Below are positions 16,868 through 26,240 of a stretch of DNA of 49,413 nt, in pieces (positions within the stretch are counted from its first letter, which is position 1; the number at the start of each line of letters is the position of its first letter). The stretch lies in the NCBI GenBank assembly GCA_004556925.1, contig SFFI01000014.1:1-49413 (forward strand). Direction: 5' to 3'. Origin of the DNA: Clostridiales bacterium. Lineage in GTDB: Bacteria > Bacillota > Clostridia > Saccharofermentanales > DTU023. The notes beneath the pieces are model-generated. The model had not been told where the DNA came from and made no database searches. It worked only from the letters and a program-made list of their open reading frames with translations. A program made the position numbers and the translations under genes.

Positions 16868-19408
16868 CTAGTGGTAATCCAGGGTGCCGCCAGCTTCTGC
16901 TACATAGTCGTTCCACTCTACGTCATCGTAGTTGTAGAAGATATAACCATAGCCGAGGATGGGGTGGAGTTCCATGTCAGGGCTCTCATAGTCAATTCTC
17001 TGAGATTTCAGAGAGGCAGAGGCCGTAAAGTTCAAGGGGCAGGCCGTGTAGTCTTGGAGGACATAGCCTTCCAAGGTGGCCAGAATCTTGATACGGTCAT
17101 CTTCATCAATCTTGCCCTTGCCGAAGGGGTGGTCAGGATCCATGCCCATCATGGCTGTCCACCAGTCCATGGGAGTCAGGGAGTAGGTCTCACCTGCGAT
17201 TTCGATCTCGATCTTCTCAGCTTCGGGGTCAAAGGCTTGAGCATAGCGGTAGTTGGGGTTGAGGAAAACTTCAAAGAGGTAGAAGGGGTCCATGAGGGCG
17301 CCTACCCAACCGGCCAAGAGTAAGTCTGTTTGACCATTTCTGAAGAGGTCAGCGTACAGGGTACCAGCGGTAGGATCATATTCTACAACCAGGCGGTTTT
17401 CCAGTTTAGTGCCTTCCACAGCCTTCGTCCAAGCTTGGTTGAGGAAGTTATAGTTTCTCTGAGCCACTTCCGTATCTTGGTTGAAGCTGAAGACGATATT
17501 CACAATGTCGCCGTCCTTAATAAAGCCTTTTTCTTCAGCAATATCGTAGGCCTTGTCAAAAAGCTCACGGGCAGCATCCAGGTCATAACCAGTCAGGGCA
17601 TCGTAGGCTTCATCCAGGGTGGCGAAATCTTTATCCTCACCGTACTCAATGCCATAGGCATTGCAGAGAGCATCCTTAGCATAATCATAGTCACGGTAGG
17701 GGGTCATGGTATCGGGGTCTGCAATGTAGCGGGGACCTAAGAGACCAAAGCCGGGGAAGTTAGAGGCAGAGGTAGCCTTGCAGTAAGCGGCCCGATCAAT
17801 AGACCAGGACAGGGCCTGACGGAATTCAGGAATGGTTAGGATTCTGCGGCAAACACCGTCTGTTTCACGCGCCTTGAGGGCTTCTTCGTTAGACTGAATG
17901 TTCAGGATCTGGGTATAAACTTCCAGGGTGTAGTAGATGTAATCCGAACCACGGTATTCATCGACCTCGTCAGGTTGCAGGTTGTAGCCATTGAGCTGTC
18001 CTTTGAGGAACATCTGATAACGGGTGGTAGGTTCTTTAACGATCTGATAGTAAACACGGTCTTCCTGGTTTTGTTCGGTCAGGCGTTCTTCTTTCCAACC
18101 AAACCAGTTTTCATTGCGGACCAAGTCGAAGAATTTGTCGTCTTGGAAACCCACCAGCTTATAAGGGCCATAGGACATAGTGGTATCAATGCTGGTACCA
18201 TAATTGGAGGTAATCAGGTCGGAATCTTCAGAGGTCTGCTTGCACTTTTCATACAGGTCTTCATAGACTAGGTAGAATTCCCGGCAGTTCCAGTAGAAGT
18301 CAAAACCGACCAGGGGGTTGTCCAGGATCATGACAAATTCTAGGTCACCGGTTTTGTCGAAACCGACTTCGGAGAAGTCCATTTCAGGGTACTTATAGGG
18401 AACAGCAGCTTCCTGCTCAAAATAGTCGAGGGCAGTTTCTTCACTTTCGCCCCATTCGTCACGGACTTTGGCCAGGAAGAGGTCCCGCATTTCGTTGAGG
18501 GTGACACCGGCATCTACATAGGCATCTTCAAAGCCTTCTTCTACCCATTCGCCATCCTTGTACATCTCGCCAAAGGAGTAGTTCCAGTTGATCATGGCAG
18601 GGTCATCACCGTGCTCTTCCAGGAAGGCGTCAACGGACTCGTAACCTTGCATAGTTGCATATTTCTTCAGGGTCATCTCAGCGTCAGAACCCTGCTTGAG
18701 GTAGTTCTCCGCGTTGTGGACAACCTTGGCGCCGGAATAGAGCATATCTGCACGTAGGTTCAGCATTTGAGGATTCAGGAGCTCTTTTAAGGAATACATA
18801 TAGGTATCCGCATTAATGGGGGTACCATCCTGCCAAACCAGGTCATCACGCAGGACATACTTAAAGGCATAACCTTCCGTAGCGTCCTCGGGTACTGCAT
18901 ACCGCTCGTCACCTGCATAATCAGCGGTAACGTCTACGGGGATATCAGCACACATGAGGGGAATAAGGCTGTAGCCGGAGGTCCAGTTGCCTTCCTCATA
19001 GTCAAATTCGAACATGTTGCTCTTGAGATAGTCCATGAGCTCGCCTTCAATGTTCTGTTCGTAGGTATGAGGGTTCCAGTTGGCAGGCGTTTCTACCATG
19101 GTCAGCATGCTGGTGACCTTGCCTTGTTCGGCATCACCGGAAATATCAATAATTTCCTCTAATTCTTTTTCCGCAGCGGCTTCTTCATCTTCTTCTGCGG
19201 CTTCTTCGTCTTCTGCCTCGGCATCTTCTGCCTCGGCATCTTCTTCCGCTTCAGTTTCTTCTTCGCCTTCTACTTCTTCGTCTTCTAAGACTTCAGCTTC
19301 TTCGTCTTCAACTTCAGCGTCTTCTTCCGCTAAGACGTAGGGAGTAACTAGGCTGAATATCATAGCCAGGGCCAGAAGCAGAGCAAATAATTTGTTAAAC
19401 TTCTTCAC
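16868..19408 (-). CDS. oppA: Peptide ABC transporter substrate-binding protein (OppA-like)
   Basis: 846-residue secreted binding protein (SBP family 5, oligopeptide class), longer than the usual 520-600. The start is GTG 19408 with AGGA upstream; a frame beginning at 19468 lacks a ribosome site. A signal peptide KKFNKLFALLLALAMIFSLV ends at YVLA-EE with no lipobox cysteine, which is unusual for a Gram-positive binding protein. About 60 residues of almost pure Glu, Asp and Ala follow before the folded domain begins near TSMLTMVETPANWNPHTYEQ. Family landmarks include FKYVLRDDLVWQDGTPINAD and FRQALSWSIDRAAYC. It is the last gene of the peptide importer region, has its own promoter at 19486-19514 and ends at a strong terminator, an arrangement that allows a surplus of binding protein over transporter. 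Confidence 0.87.
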   Translation of the reverse strand: MKKFNKLFALLLALAMIFSLVTPYVLAEEDAEVEDEEAEVLEDEEVEGEEETEAEEDAEAEDAEAEDEEAAEEDEEAAAEKELEEIIDISGDAEQGKVTSMLTMVETPANWNPHTYEQNIEGELMDYLKSNMFEFDYEEGNWTSGYSLIPLMCADIPVDVTADYAGDERYAVPEDATEGYAFKYVLRDDLVWQDGTPINADTYMYSLKELLNPQMLNLRADMLYSGAKVVHNAENYLKQGSDAEMTLKKYATMQGYESVDAFLEEHGDDPAMINWNYSFGEMYKDGEWVEEGFEDAYVDAGVTLNEMRDLFLAKVRDEWGESEETALDYFEQEAAVPYKYPEMDFSEVGFDKTGDLEFVMILDNPLVGFDFYWNCREFYLVYEDLYEKCKQTSEDSDLITSNYGTSIDTTMSYGPYKLVGFQDDKFFDLVRNENWFGWKEERLTEQNQEDRVYYQIVKEPTTRYQMFLKGQLNGYNLQPDEVDEYRGSDYIYYTLEVYTQILNIQSNEEALKARETDGVCRRILTIPEFRQALSWSIDRAAYCKATSASNFPGFGLLGPRYIADPDTMTPYRDYDYAKDALCNAYGIEYGEDKDFATLDEAYDALTGYDLDAARELFDKAYDIAEEKGFIKDGDIVNIVFSFNQDTEVAQRNYNFLNQAWTKAVEGTKLENRLVVEYDPTAGTLYADLFRNGQTDLLLAGWVGALMDPFYLFEVFLNPNYRYAQAFDPEAEKIEIEIAGETYSLTPMDWWTAMMGMDPDHPFGKGKIDEDDRIKILATLEGYVLQDYTACPLNFTASASLKSQRIDYESPDMELHPILGYGYIFYNYDDVEWNDYVAEAGGTLDYH

Positions 19409-19485
19409 AGTTTCCTGTCCTTCTTTCTTTTGTATATTTTGCGAGATTTGCGTGTATTTTTCGTTCACGCATTGTCATATAAACC

Positions 19486-19514
19486 ATAATACATGCAAAG
19501 TCTCTCGCTTGCAA
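19486..19514 (-). promoter_or_regulatory. Promoter of oppA
   Basis: On the minus strand TTGCAA (19509-19514), a 17-base spacer and TATTAT (19486-19491) form a near-consensus sigma-A promoter. It is about 80 bases upstream of the oppA GTG, in an AT-rich gap after the small membrane-protein gene. Confidence 0.6.
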
Positions 19515-19567
19515 AGATATATGCACATTGTCGCTTGCTTGTCTATTTTTAGCTGTCCTCATAGGGC

Positions 19568-19960
19568 TTAGAAGCCAAACAAGACGTTAAAAATAAAACT
19601 CACGACAAAAAAGTAGGCACCAGGGGCAAACATAGGTAACAAGCTCCCCCGGGGCCTCACGGCGTGTTTCTCCAGAAATTCCGGATACGATAAGGGCTTC
19701 TCCGCTTTACGGGGGCGGAAGCGCTCCAGCATCACATAAGCGGCATACTTGATGCCCTGGAATTGGCCGGTTGAGGCCAGCCAGCTCAGTACCCCAAGAC
19801 CTAAGAGCAAGACGGCAGGGACAAAAAAGCCGTCAGCGAGAACCAGGTATTTGTCTTCCAGGTTCTCAAGCTGACTATAGTGGCACTTGTAGGCATGGAC
19901 CAGGGGGATCAGATGGCCCAGGCCCCAGACCATCAAGCTGCGCTTGATTGGCTGGGACAT
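19568..19960 (-). CDS. Small membrane protein in the peptide importer operon
   Basis: 130-residue protein with a hydrophobic N-terminal segment, a central helix (GFFVPAVLLLGLGVLSWLAS) and a C-terminal helix (AYFFVVSFIFNVLFGF), separated by a basic cytoplasmic-looking stretch. The pattern of a membrane helix followed by GQFQGIKYAAYVM and a basic loop loosely recalls the DUF3899 family often found near peptide transporters, but this is a tentative match. It begins 3 bases after the oppF stop and is therefore part of that operon. It may stabilise or modulate the transporter. Confidence 0.65.
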   Translation of the reverse strand: MSQPIKRSLMVWGLGHLIPLVHAYKCHYSQLENLEDKYLVLADGFFVPAVLLLGLGVLSWLASTGQFQGIKYAAYVMLERFRPRKAEKPLSYPEFLEKHAVRPRGSLLPMFAPGAYFFVVSFIFNVLFGF

Positions 19961-19963
19961 GCC

Positions 19964-21169
19964 TTAGACTTCCTCGGCCAAGGGGTGATAATACAAGCTC
20001 TTGGCCTTTGTCTCCGCCTCGTACACCTGGGCTTCTGCCTGGTTACAGTAAACGAAGTGGCCCGGAACGATTTCTCTGAGCTCCGGCTTATCAAAGAGAT
20101 AGTCGTGCTCCAGCTGGGGATTGTAGTTGATCCGCTTCCGGGTCTTCTCGTAGACGGGATCCGGGTAAGGGATGGCCGACAGCAAGGACTTGGTATAGGG
20201 GTGGAGGGGGCAGTGGAATAATTCGTCCGAGGAACAGAGTTCAACCATTTTCCCAAAATACATAACAGCAATCCGGTCGGAAAAGTATTTGACGACCGAG
20301 AGGTTATGGGCAATGAAGATGATGCTCAGAGACAGTTCTTCACTCAACTCATTGAGAAGGTTGAGGACCTGGGCTTGGACCGAGACGTCCAAGGCAGACA
20401 CAGGTTCGTCGGCGATAATCATATCGGGCTGCATGACCACGGCTCTGGCAATACCAACCCGTTGGCGCTGGCCACCGGAGAATTCGTGGGGATAGCGGTT
20501 GGCGTGGGACCGGACCAGGCCAACCCTTTCTAGGGCCTGGTTGACCCGTTCGGAGATGAGTTTTTCATCTTTCTCTCCCTGAATGATCATGCCCTCGGCA
20601 ATAATCTCCCGGACAGTCATCCGGGGATTCAGGGAAGAGATGGGGTCCTGGAAGATCATCTGCATACGGGCCATCTGGTCAGCGGTCGGGTTAGCTTCAG
20701 GGCAGGAGTCCACAAAGGCGTTGTAATCCTCGGTAAATTTAGCCAAATCCTGGTCTTCCTGGGCGATTTGCTGGTTATATTTTTGCTCAATGGCAGCCTT
20801 TTCCTGGGGCCGGGCAAGGACTAATTCATCCCGGACAGTGGCCAGGCGCTTTTTGGCTTTTTCGGTTTGGAAGGCCCGGTCCCGCAAAACCTTGCGGCGG
20901 CCTTTCTTGCCATTAAAAATAGGGTTGCCATTAAATTCAATATAGCCACCTGTGGCCTCGTACAATTTGATGATGGACCGACCCGTGGTGGTTTTGCCGC
21001 AACCGGACTCCCCAACTAGACCCAGGATCTCTCCCCTTTGCACATCAAAACTAAGGTCATCCACAGCATGTACGCTGTCCCGACTCCCCTTGATGGGGAA
21101 GTATTGTCTGAGATGCCTGACTTTTAAGATGGGATCAGCCTGGGGGCTGTGCGCACTTGGATTATTCAT
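19964..21169 (-). CDS. oppF: Peptide importer ATP-binding protein OppF-like, with insertion
   Basis: 401-residue ATPase subunit of the peptide importer. It has Walker A GESGCGKT (53-60), Q-loop Q174, signature FSGGQRQR (230-237), Walker B IIADEP (251-256) and switch H288. About 75 charged residues (88-165, Lys/Glu/Gln-rich, helical) are inserted between Walker A and the Q-loop, where normal OppF proteins have a short link. The C-terminal tail after HPYTKSLLSAIPYPDP is also extended. All catalytic motifs are intact, so it should be active. It starts inside the end of oppD (8-base overlap). Confidence 0.88.
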   Translation of the reverse strand: MNNPSAHSPQADPILKVRHLRQYFPIKGSRDSVHAVDDLSFDVQRGEILGLVGESGCGKTTTGRSIIKLYEATGGYIEFNGNPIFNGKKGRRKVLRDRAFQTEKAKKRLATVRDELVLARPQEKAAIEQKYNQQIAQEDQDLAKFTEDYNAFVDSCPEANPTADQMARMQMIFQDPISSLNPRMTVREIIAEGMIIQGEKDEKLISERVNQALERVGLVRSHANRYPHEFSGGQRQRVGIARAVVMQPDMIIADEPVSALDVSVQAQVLNLLNELSEELSLSIIFIAHNLSVVKYFSDRIAVMYFGKMVELCSSDELFHCPLHPYTKSLLSAIPYPDPVYEKTRKRINYNPQLEHDYLFDKPELREIVPGHFVYCNQAEAQVYEAETKAKSLYYHPLAEEV

Positions 21170-23363
21170 GGCTTTCCTCCTCGGAGACTTCAGCTATCTG
21201 GTCCTTGGCTTCCGCCTGGCCAGCTAACTTCTTGTAGCGCATACGAATACGTTCGGTCACAATTTTCGGTGGTTCAACCTTGGGTGCATCCGGATGGAGC
21301 AGCCAAGTCGCCGCATAGTGGGTATCAGAAATCTGGAACATGGGGGGTTGCTCCTCAAAGTCGATGGCCATGGCGTAGTGGTTGCGGTCAGCAAAGGCAT
21401 CCCCCTTAGGCGGCATCAACATGTTAGGCGGCGTGCCAGGGATAGGATCCAGCTCTTCCTTGGTCTCCAGGTCCGGCATAGAAGCCAGTAGAGCCCAAGT
21501 ATAGGGGTGGGCGGGTTCGTAGTAGATTTCTTCCGCTGTGCCCATCTCCACAATTTTTCCGGCGTACATGACGGCAACTCGGTCGGCCATACGGGCAACC
21601 ACACCCAGGTCATGGGTAATAAAGATAATGGACAGGTTGCGCTTGACCTTGAGCTCGTTAATCAAGTCGAGGATTTGTCCCTGAATGGTCACGTCCAAGG
21701 CCGTTGTGGGCTCGTCACAGATCAAAATTTCCGGGTCTGAGCAGAGGGCAATTGCAATGACCACGCGCTGGCGCATACCGCCGGATAGCTCAAAGGGGTA
21801 CTGGTCAAAGTGCTGTTCAGGCCGGGGCAGGCCTACCTCCCGCATGAGGCGGATAGCCCGGTCTTTGGCTTCACTGTCACTCACCTTATAGGCCGAATCG
21901 GAAGCCAGACCAATAATGTACTTGAGCAGGTCTTGGGCCCGGACCTGGGGATCTTCCTTGACCTGCTTGCTTTCTAGATAACGTAAGCGATCAATGAGCC
22001 GGCTTAAGCGGATTTCTGCGGCATTTTGTAGCCTGTCCAGGTCCAGGAGGTTGAGGGGTACAACCGACCACTCATCCCCTTTACCCTTGCGTTCCGCCCG
22101 GGCATGCTTCTTGAGGTCCCGCTGGTAGCGTCTATTTTCCTGTTTATTCCGCACTATCCCCTGCTCATAAGCCGTTATGGCATTGAGACCACTATTGGGG
22201 AAGGTGTAAAGGGTGGAGTCTTTAATAATATCTAAAGGGTTAATGGCTTGGCGGACTGCCGCATTAATTTCCTTTAAGGCTTGGCGGCAGGCTTTGATAT
22301 TTAAAGGCCTTTGGCTAAAGAGCTGGCTATGCTTCTCCGCGACTTTGAGGGCGGCGCTGACTTGCTTTTTTGCCTCCTGATCTGAGCTTTCAATCGCCAG
22401 GGCGACATAGGGACCAAAATCTTGGATGAATTCTTCTTCCAAGCGCTGGCGGGCCACTTGCTGGTCCAGCGCAACTGCTTGGTCGTTACTGAGGCCATCT
22501 ATAACCCCAGAATAAGCCAGGGAGGCAAAATCATGCTTGCCCTGGTCAAGCCGCGCTTGGAGCTTGCTGGCAAAAACCTCCAGCCCTTCGGCATATACAG
22601 GATGCTTATGCGTCCTGCTGTAGTCTTCCATCAGGGCGGTCAGGTCTTTAAGAGCCGCATCATCTAGCAGGAGGGGATGGCGGGCGGCTTCGGCCCGCTT
22701 CTTGATGGCTTCGTTGCGGGTTTGGACCTCTTGGTCATTGTACTTGGTCAGGTAGACCTGGTTTTCTTGTGCCAGACGCAAGATTTCCGAGCTGGCTGTA
22801 TGGGCTCGGTTATATTCGGCCTCCAGCTCAATCTGCTTTTGCATGATCTGGTCAAAGAGATCCAGGAGGCGCTTATATTCTTCTTTTTGGCTGCTATCCT
22901 TGAGAGCCAAGTTCACCTGATCCTGGAGACTCTGCTTAATAATCTTGAGATTGTGGTTAGCATCGTCTCTTTTGACCTTGTTGTTCTGGATGATGGCCTC
23001 GGTCATCTGCTTGCCCGTCCGCATGATAGGGTTGAGGGCACTCAAAGGATCCTGGAAGACCATGGCAATTTTGTTGCCGCGGATTTTATGGAATTCATCC
23101 TCCGGGATCTGGAGGAGGTCACGGTCTATATAGATGATCTCGCCATTTTCATGCATGGCATTGACGGCAGAGATGCCCAGGATAGCCCGGCAGGTCACAG
23201 ACTTGCCGGAACCGGACTCCCCTACCACACACAGGGTTTCGCCCCGGTAGAGATCAAAGGAAACATCCCGGACCGCCTGGACCTTGCCTTCGCCGGTCCG
23301 GAAGGAGATCACAAGGTCCTTTACCTCAATGACTTTTTCTTTATTGTTTTGAGCTTGAGTCAT
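21162..23363 (-). CDS. oppD: Peptide importer ATP-binding protein OppD-like, with very large insertion
   Basis: 733-residue ATPase, more than twice the normal size of OppD (about 335). It has Walker A GESGSGKS (48-55), Q104, signature LSGGMRQR (526-533), Walker B ILICDEPTT (546-554) and H584, all intact. Residues about 127-495 are an insertion of around 370 residues, placed in the helical subdomain between the Q-loop segment and the signature. It is rich in Lys, Glu, Gln and Ala and predicted mostly helical or coiled coil. In the C-terminal peptide-importer domain the usual cysteine cluster is replaced (GDAFADRNHYAMAIDFEEQP has no Cys). It overlaps the oppC stop by one base. Confidence 0.88.
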   Translation of the reverse strand: MTQAQNNKEKVIEVKDLVISFRTGEGKVQAVRDVSFDLYRGETLCVVGESGSGKSVTCRAILGISAVNAMHENGEIIYIDRDLLQIPEDEFHKIRGNKIAMVFQDPLSALNPIMRTGKQMTEAIIQNNKVKRDDANHNLKIIKQSLQDQVNLALKDSSQKEEYKRLLDLFDQIMQKQIELEAEYNRAHTASSEILRLAQENQVYLTKYNDQEVQTRNEAIKKRAEAARHPLLLDDAALKDLTALMEDYSRTHKHPVYAEGLEVFASKLQARLDQGKHDFASLAYSGVIDGLSNDQAVALDQQVARQRLEEEFIQDFGPYVALAIESSDQEAKKQVSAALKVAEKHSQLFSQRPLNIKACRQALKEINAAVRQAINPLDIIKDSTLYTFPNSGLNAITAYEQGIVRNKQENRRYQRDLKKHARAERKGKGDEWSVVPLNLLDLDRLQNAAEIRLSRLIDRLRYLESKQVKEDPQVRAQDLLKYIIGLASDSAYKVSDSEAKDRAIRLMREVGLPRPEQHFDQYPFELSGGMRQRVVIAIALCSDPEILICDEPTTALDVTIQGQILDLINELKVKRNLSIIFITHDLGVVARMADRVAVMYAGKIVEMGTAEEIYYEPAHPYTWALLASMPDLETKEELDPIPGTPPNMLMPPKGDAFADRNHYAMAIDFEEQPPMFQISDTHYAATWLLHPDAPKVEPPKIVTERIRMRYKKLAGQAEAKDQIAEVSEEESHE

Positions 23364-24991
23364 TATTCATCCGCTCCTCTCAATGATGGGTTAAAGGCAT
23401 CGCGTAAACCGTTGCCAAACAGGTTGAAGGAAATAAGCAGCAAGGAGATAAAAATGGAGGGGAAGAAAATAATATGGGGATATTGCTGCAAATAGGCATT
23501 ACCGCCCGCCAAGAGGGTACCCACACTGGTCGTGTTGGCCGAAGCTAGGTTAATAATGCCCAAGTAGGATAGTGAGCTTTCTGAGAAAATGAAGCCCGGG
23601 ATAACCAAAACTGTACTGGTAATGATGGTACCGATGGCATTGGGGAAAATATGCTTGGTAATAATTCGCTTGTCGCTGGCCCCCAAGGTACGGGCTGCGA
23701 GAACATATTCCTGGTTTTTGAAGCGGTAGAACTGGGTCCGCACCAGTGAAGAGGTCCCAATCCAGCCTGTCAAGACATAGGCAAAAATGACCGTGCCAAT
23801 AATGCCTACGGACTGCTGCAAGTGCTCACGGAACAGGACCATGGTGACCATGAAGGGAACACCCGCCAAAATGTCCTTGATCCGTTCGATGACCATATCG
23901 GTCGCTCCCCCATAATAGCCCTCCAGGGCTCCGATGATGGCACCGATAAAAATGTTAATCAGGGAGATGGCAACGGCCATGCTGAAAGAGAAGCGAGCAC
24001 CGTAGGCCAGGCAGGTAAAGAGGTCTTGACCATGCTGGTTGGTGCCAAAGAGGAAGACAGGCTCGGGGCCGACCTCGTAAACGTCTTGGGAAGTATCCTC
24101 TAGGTCCGCAGAGATCTGACTGCCGCTCTTGTAGTAGCGGAAGTAGTTATAGTAGTCGACCCGACAAGTCATGCCCGTCTGAGTCCGCTTGAAGTAGGAA
24201 TAATTGCCTGGATCGCCTTCAATTCTGAGACTGGTGTAGGCCTCGGGATCCGCAGTGGCATAGCTAAGCTTCAGGTCACCTTCTTTCGTCCGAACGGCTA
24301 CACCCTTTTGATTGACCTTGTAGTAGACGTTGGGGTCGTCGGAGCCGCCGCCCATGAAGTCAGCCGAAGAAGACTTAACTTGAGGATAAAGCAGCTGGAG
24401 GCCTGTAGCATCCTGCCATTTCAGTAGCTTATTGTATTCATCCTTGGTCAGGTTCATCTCCACCAGACCCAGCTTCCGGTAGTGGTCCAGGCGGATGTCA
24501 TAGGAAACTTCCACCGTCTCCTTTTTACCCTTGATGATCTTGTCTTCCCTGATCTCGTAGACCTTCATGATGGGATTGACCGCATCAGCATCGTTACCGT
24601 GGCCCTTGGCCAGCTCTTCCGCAATACCGGTGAAGTAGTCGTAGCGGCTCTGATTTAAGGTCTGACGACGGCCGCCATCCCAGAAATCCCATCCCAATTT
24701 TTCGAAGATAGGGGCCTTGGGCAAAATCTTCTTGTAATAGGCCTCCCGGTCTCTCACCGTATAAGGGGAAGCGATAGGCACGATAATGGCATATAAGAAT
24801 AGGAAGAAAATGATCCAGGCCGCAACCACGGAGGCATTGTTCTTCTTAAAACGCTTGATCGCGTCTTGGAAATAGGTCACCGGTTCAGTTTCAAAAGCCT
24901 TGTCGCTGATCCGTTCGTCTTTTTGCACCAGCTCAAAGCTGCCAGCTGGCAGTTTGAGGTCTTTAACGTCCTCTGGTCTAACTATTTTCAT
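23363..24991 (-). CDS. oppC: Peptide importer permease OppC-like, with extracytoplasmic insertion
   Basis: 542-residue permease (usual OppC about 300). An N-terminal helix (54-76) is followed by about 240 residues of hydrophilic sequence (78-313), presumably extracytoplasmic, before the standard landmark FLFGTNQHGQDLFTCLAYGA and the five-helix MetI core. The coupling loop that contacts the ATPases is EYVLAARTLGASDKRIITKH. The insertion contains several Tyr-rich stretches (YYNYFRYYKSG) and could form a docking domain for the unusual binding protein. It starts one base before the oppB stop ends, indicating coupled translation. Confidence 0.87.
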   Translation of the reverse strand: MKIVRPEDVKDLKLPAGSFELVQKDERISDKAFETEPVTYFQDAIKRFKKNNASVVAAWIIFFLFLYAIIVPIASPYTVRDREAYYKKILPKAPIFEKLGWDFWDGGRRQTLNQSRYDYFTGIAEELAKGHGNDADAVNPIMKVYEIREDKIIKGKKETVEVSYDIRLDHYRKLGLVEMNLTKDEYNKLLKWQDATGLQLLYPQVKSSSADFMGGGSDDPNVYYKVNQKGVAVRTKEGDLKLSYATADPEAYTSLRIEGDPGNYSYFKRTQTGMTCRVDYYNYFRYYKSGSQISADLEDTSQDVYEVGPEPVFLFGTNQHGQDLFTCLAYGARFSFSMAVAISLINIFIGAIIGALEGYYGGATDMVIERIKDILAGVPFMVTMVLFREHLQQSVGIIGTVIFAYVLTGWIGTSSLVRTQFYRFKNQEYVLAARTLGASDKRIITKHIFPNAIGTIITSTVLVIPGFIFSESSLSYLGIINLASANTTSVGTLLAGGNAYLQQYPHIIFFPSIFISLLLISFNLFGNGLRDAFNPSLRGADE

Positions 24992-25947
24992 TATTTCGCC
25001 CCCATTCTGATTCTTGGGTCAATCAGGCCGTAGCTCAGGTCTACTACAATGCCGACTACCAAACCCAGCATGGTGTAGAAAGCACTCAGCATCATAAAAA
25101 AGTTATAGTCTAAGGACTGAACAGATTGAATATATAAGTTCCCCACACCCGGGACGCCAAAAATATTCTCAATGATAATAGAGCCGGAAAACATGTAGAG
25201 GAAGTCAGCCACAATACCAGGGAAAATAGGCACCATGGCATTCCGCAGGGCGTGACGGACCGTGGCTTGCCGCTTGGTCATCCCCTTGGTTCGGGCCAGC
25301 AGCATATAGTCGTTAGTCAAGACCTCCGTCAACTCGGCCCGGGTAGACCGGGTCAAGCCAGCAATAAAACCGAAAGACAAAGACAAGACTGCAGGGACCA
25401 CAGAAACAAACATGGGCCAGGAGAACCAGTCTCTGCCAGGCTTCATGAGGAAGGGGAACCAGCCCAGCTTAAAACATAAGAAATACTGGACTAGGAAAGC
25501 ATAGACAAAAGAAGGCACCGAGCTGGAAACCATAACCGCGGTAGACATAAAGTGGTCCTGCCAGCGGTTTTTCCGCAAGGCGGCATAGATACCGAACAAA
25601 ATACCTAAGGGCACACTCAAGATAAATGAGTAGAAGTTTAAGAGCATACTGGCCGGAAGTTTTTCTGCAAAGACCTTGGCCACATCCTGGCCCGTCTTAA
25701 AGTTTTCGCCGACCCCCCAGTCCCAGTGATTGACAATGCGCTTCGTATAAATCCCTAGCTGTTGCATGATCGGCTTGCCATAACCCAACATCTCACGTCT
25801 CCGTTCAATTAAGGCACGGTCCTTACCGAATGCCACAGCTTCAGGTTGAGGCAGGAGTTTTACCAGGACAAAACAAATTGTCATGATAATCGCAAACGTC
25901 ACAAGCATAGCAACAATACGCTTGAGCGTGTACTTAAGCATGTACAT
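24991..25947 (-). CDS. oppB: Peptide importer permease OppB-like
   Basis: 318-residue permease of normal length and the first gene of the importer operon. An N-terminal helix and a periplasm-type loop with the family motif LGYGKPIMQQLGIYTKRIVN are followed by the MetI core and the coupling loop DYMLLARTKGMTKRQATVRH. It ends with the family tail YGLIDPRIRMGAK. AGGGAGA lies 9 bases before ATG 25947. Unlike OppC, OppD and OppF it shows no insertion. No clear promoter was seen in 25948-26083; the operator-like palindrome at 26241 lies further upstream. Confidence 0.9.
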   Translation of the reverse strand: MYMLKYTLKRIVAMLVTFAIIMTICFVLVKLLPQPEAVAFGKDRALIERRREMLGYGKPIMQQLGIYTKRIVNHWDWGVGENFKTGQDVAKVFAEKLPASMLLNFYSFILSVPLGILFGIYAALRKNRWQDHFMSTAVMVSSSVPSFVYAFLVQYFLCFKLGWFPFLMKPGRDWFSWPMFVSVVPAVLSLSFGFIAGLTRSTRAELTEVLTNDYMLLARTKGMTKRQATVRHALRNAMVPIFPGIVADFLYMFSGSIIIENIFGVPGVGNLYIQSVQSLDYNFFMMLSAFYTMLGLVVGIVVDLSYGLIDPRIRMGAK

Positions 25948-26083
25948 ATGAAATGGTCTCCCTTTTTCAGTATGTCGCGGTAATCTGGACCTAGCTGTAC
26001 CAGGCGCCGCCCCGGGCCGGAGCCGTCCTACCAGTAGTGAGGTAGTTTGGGCAGGAAGCCTTGTGGTTTAGGCTTCCATCTGG

Positions 26084-26209
26084 GGCCTGGGCTCTAAAGC
26101 CTGAGCTCTAAGACCTGGGCTCTAAGGCCTGGGCTCTAAGACCTGGGCTCTAAGGCCTGGGCTCTAAGGCCTGGGCTCTAAGGCCTGGGCTCTAAGGCCT
26201 GGACTCTAG
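26084..26209 (+). repeat. 14-bp tandem repeat, nine units
   Basis: Nine consecutive 14-base units of GGCCTGGGCTCTAA, 126 bases in all, with small variants (AGCC..., GACC...). The central copies are identical, which indicates recent slippage or expansion. The array lies upstream of oppB. Confidence 0.9.
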
Positions 26210-26240
26210 CAAACAGCAAAAGCAGCCCAAAAGACCACGA

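Noticed and set aside
16838..17323. Plus-strand frame of 161 codons over the oppA end
   Set aside because: Antisense to oppA and running over its terminator; no family resemblance.
22677..23495. Plus-strand frame of 272 codons across the oppD start
   Set aside because: Antisense to oppD/oppC, no ribosome site, and hydrophobic translation produced by the reverse complement of Glu/Lys/Gln-rich codons.
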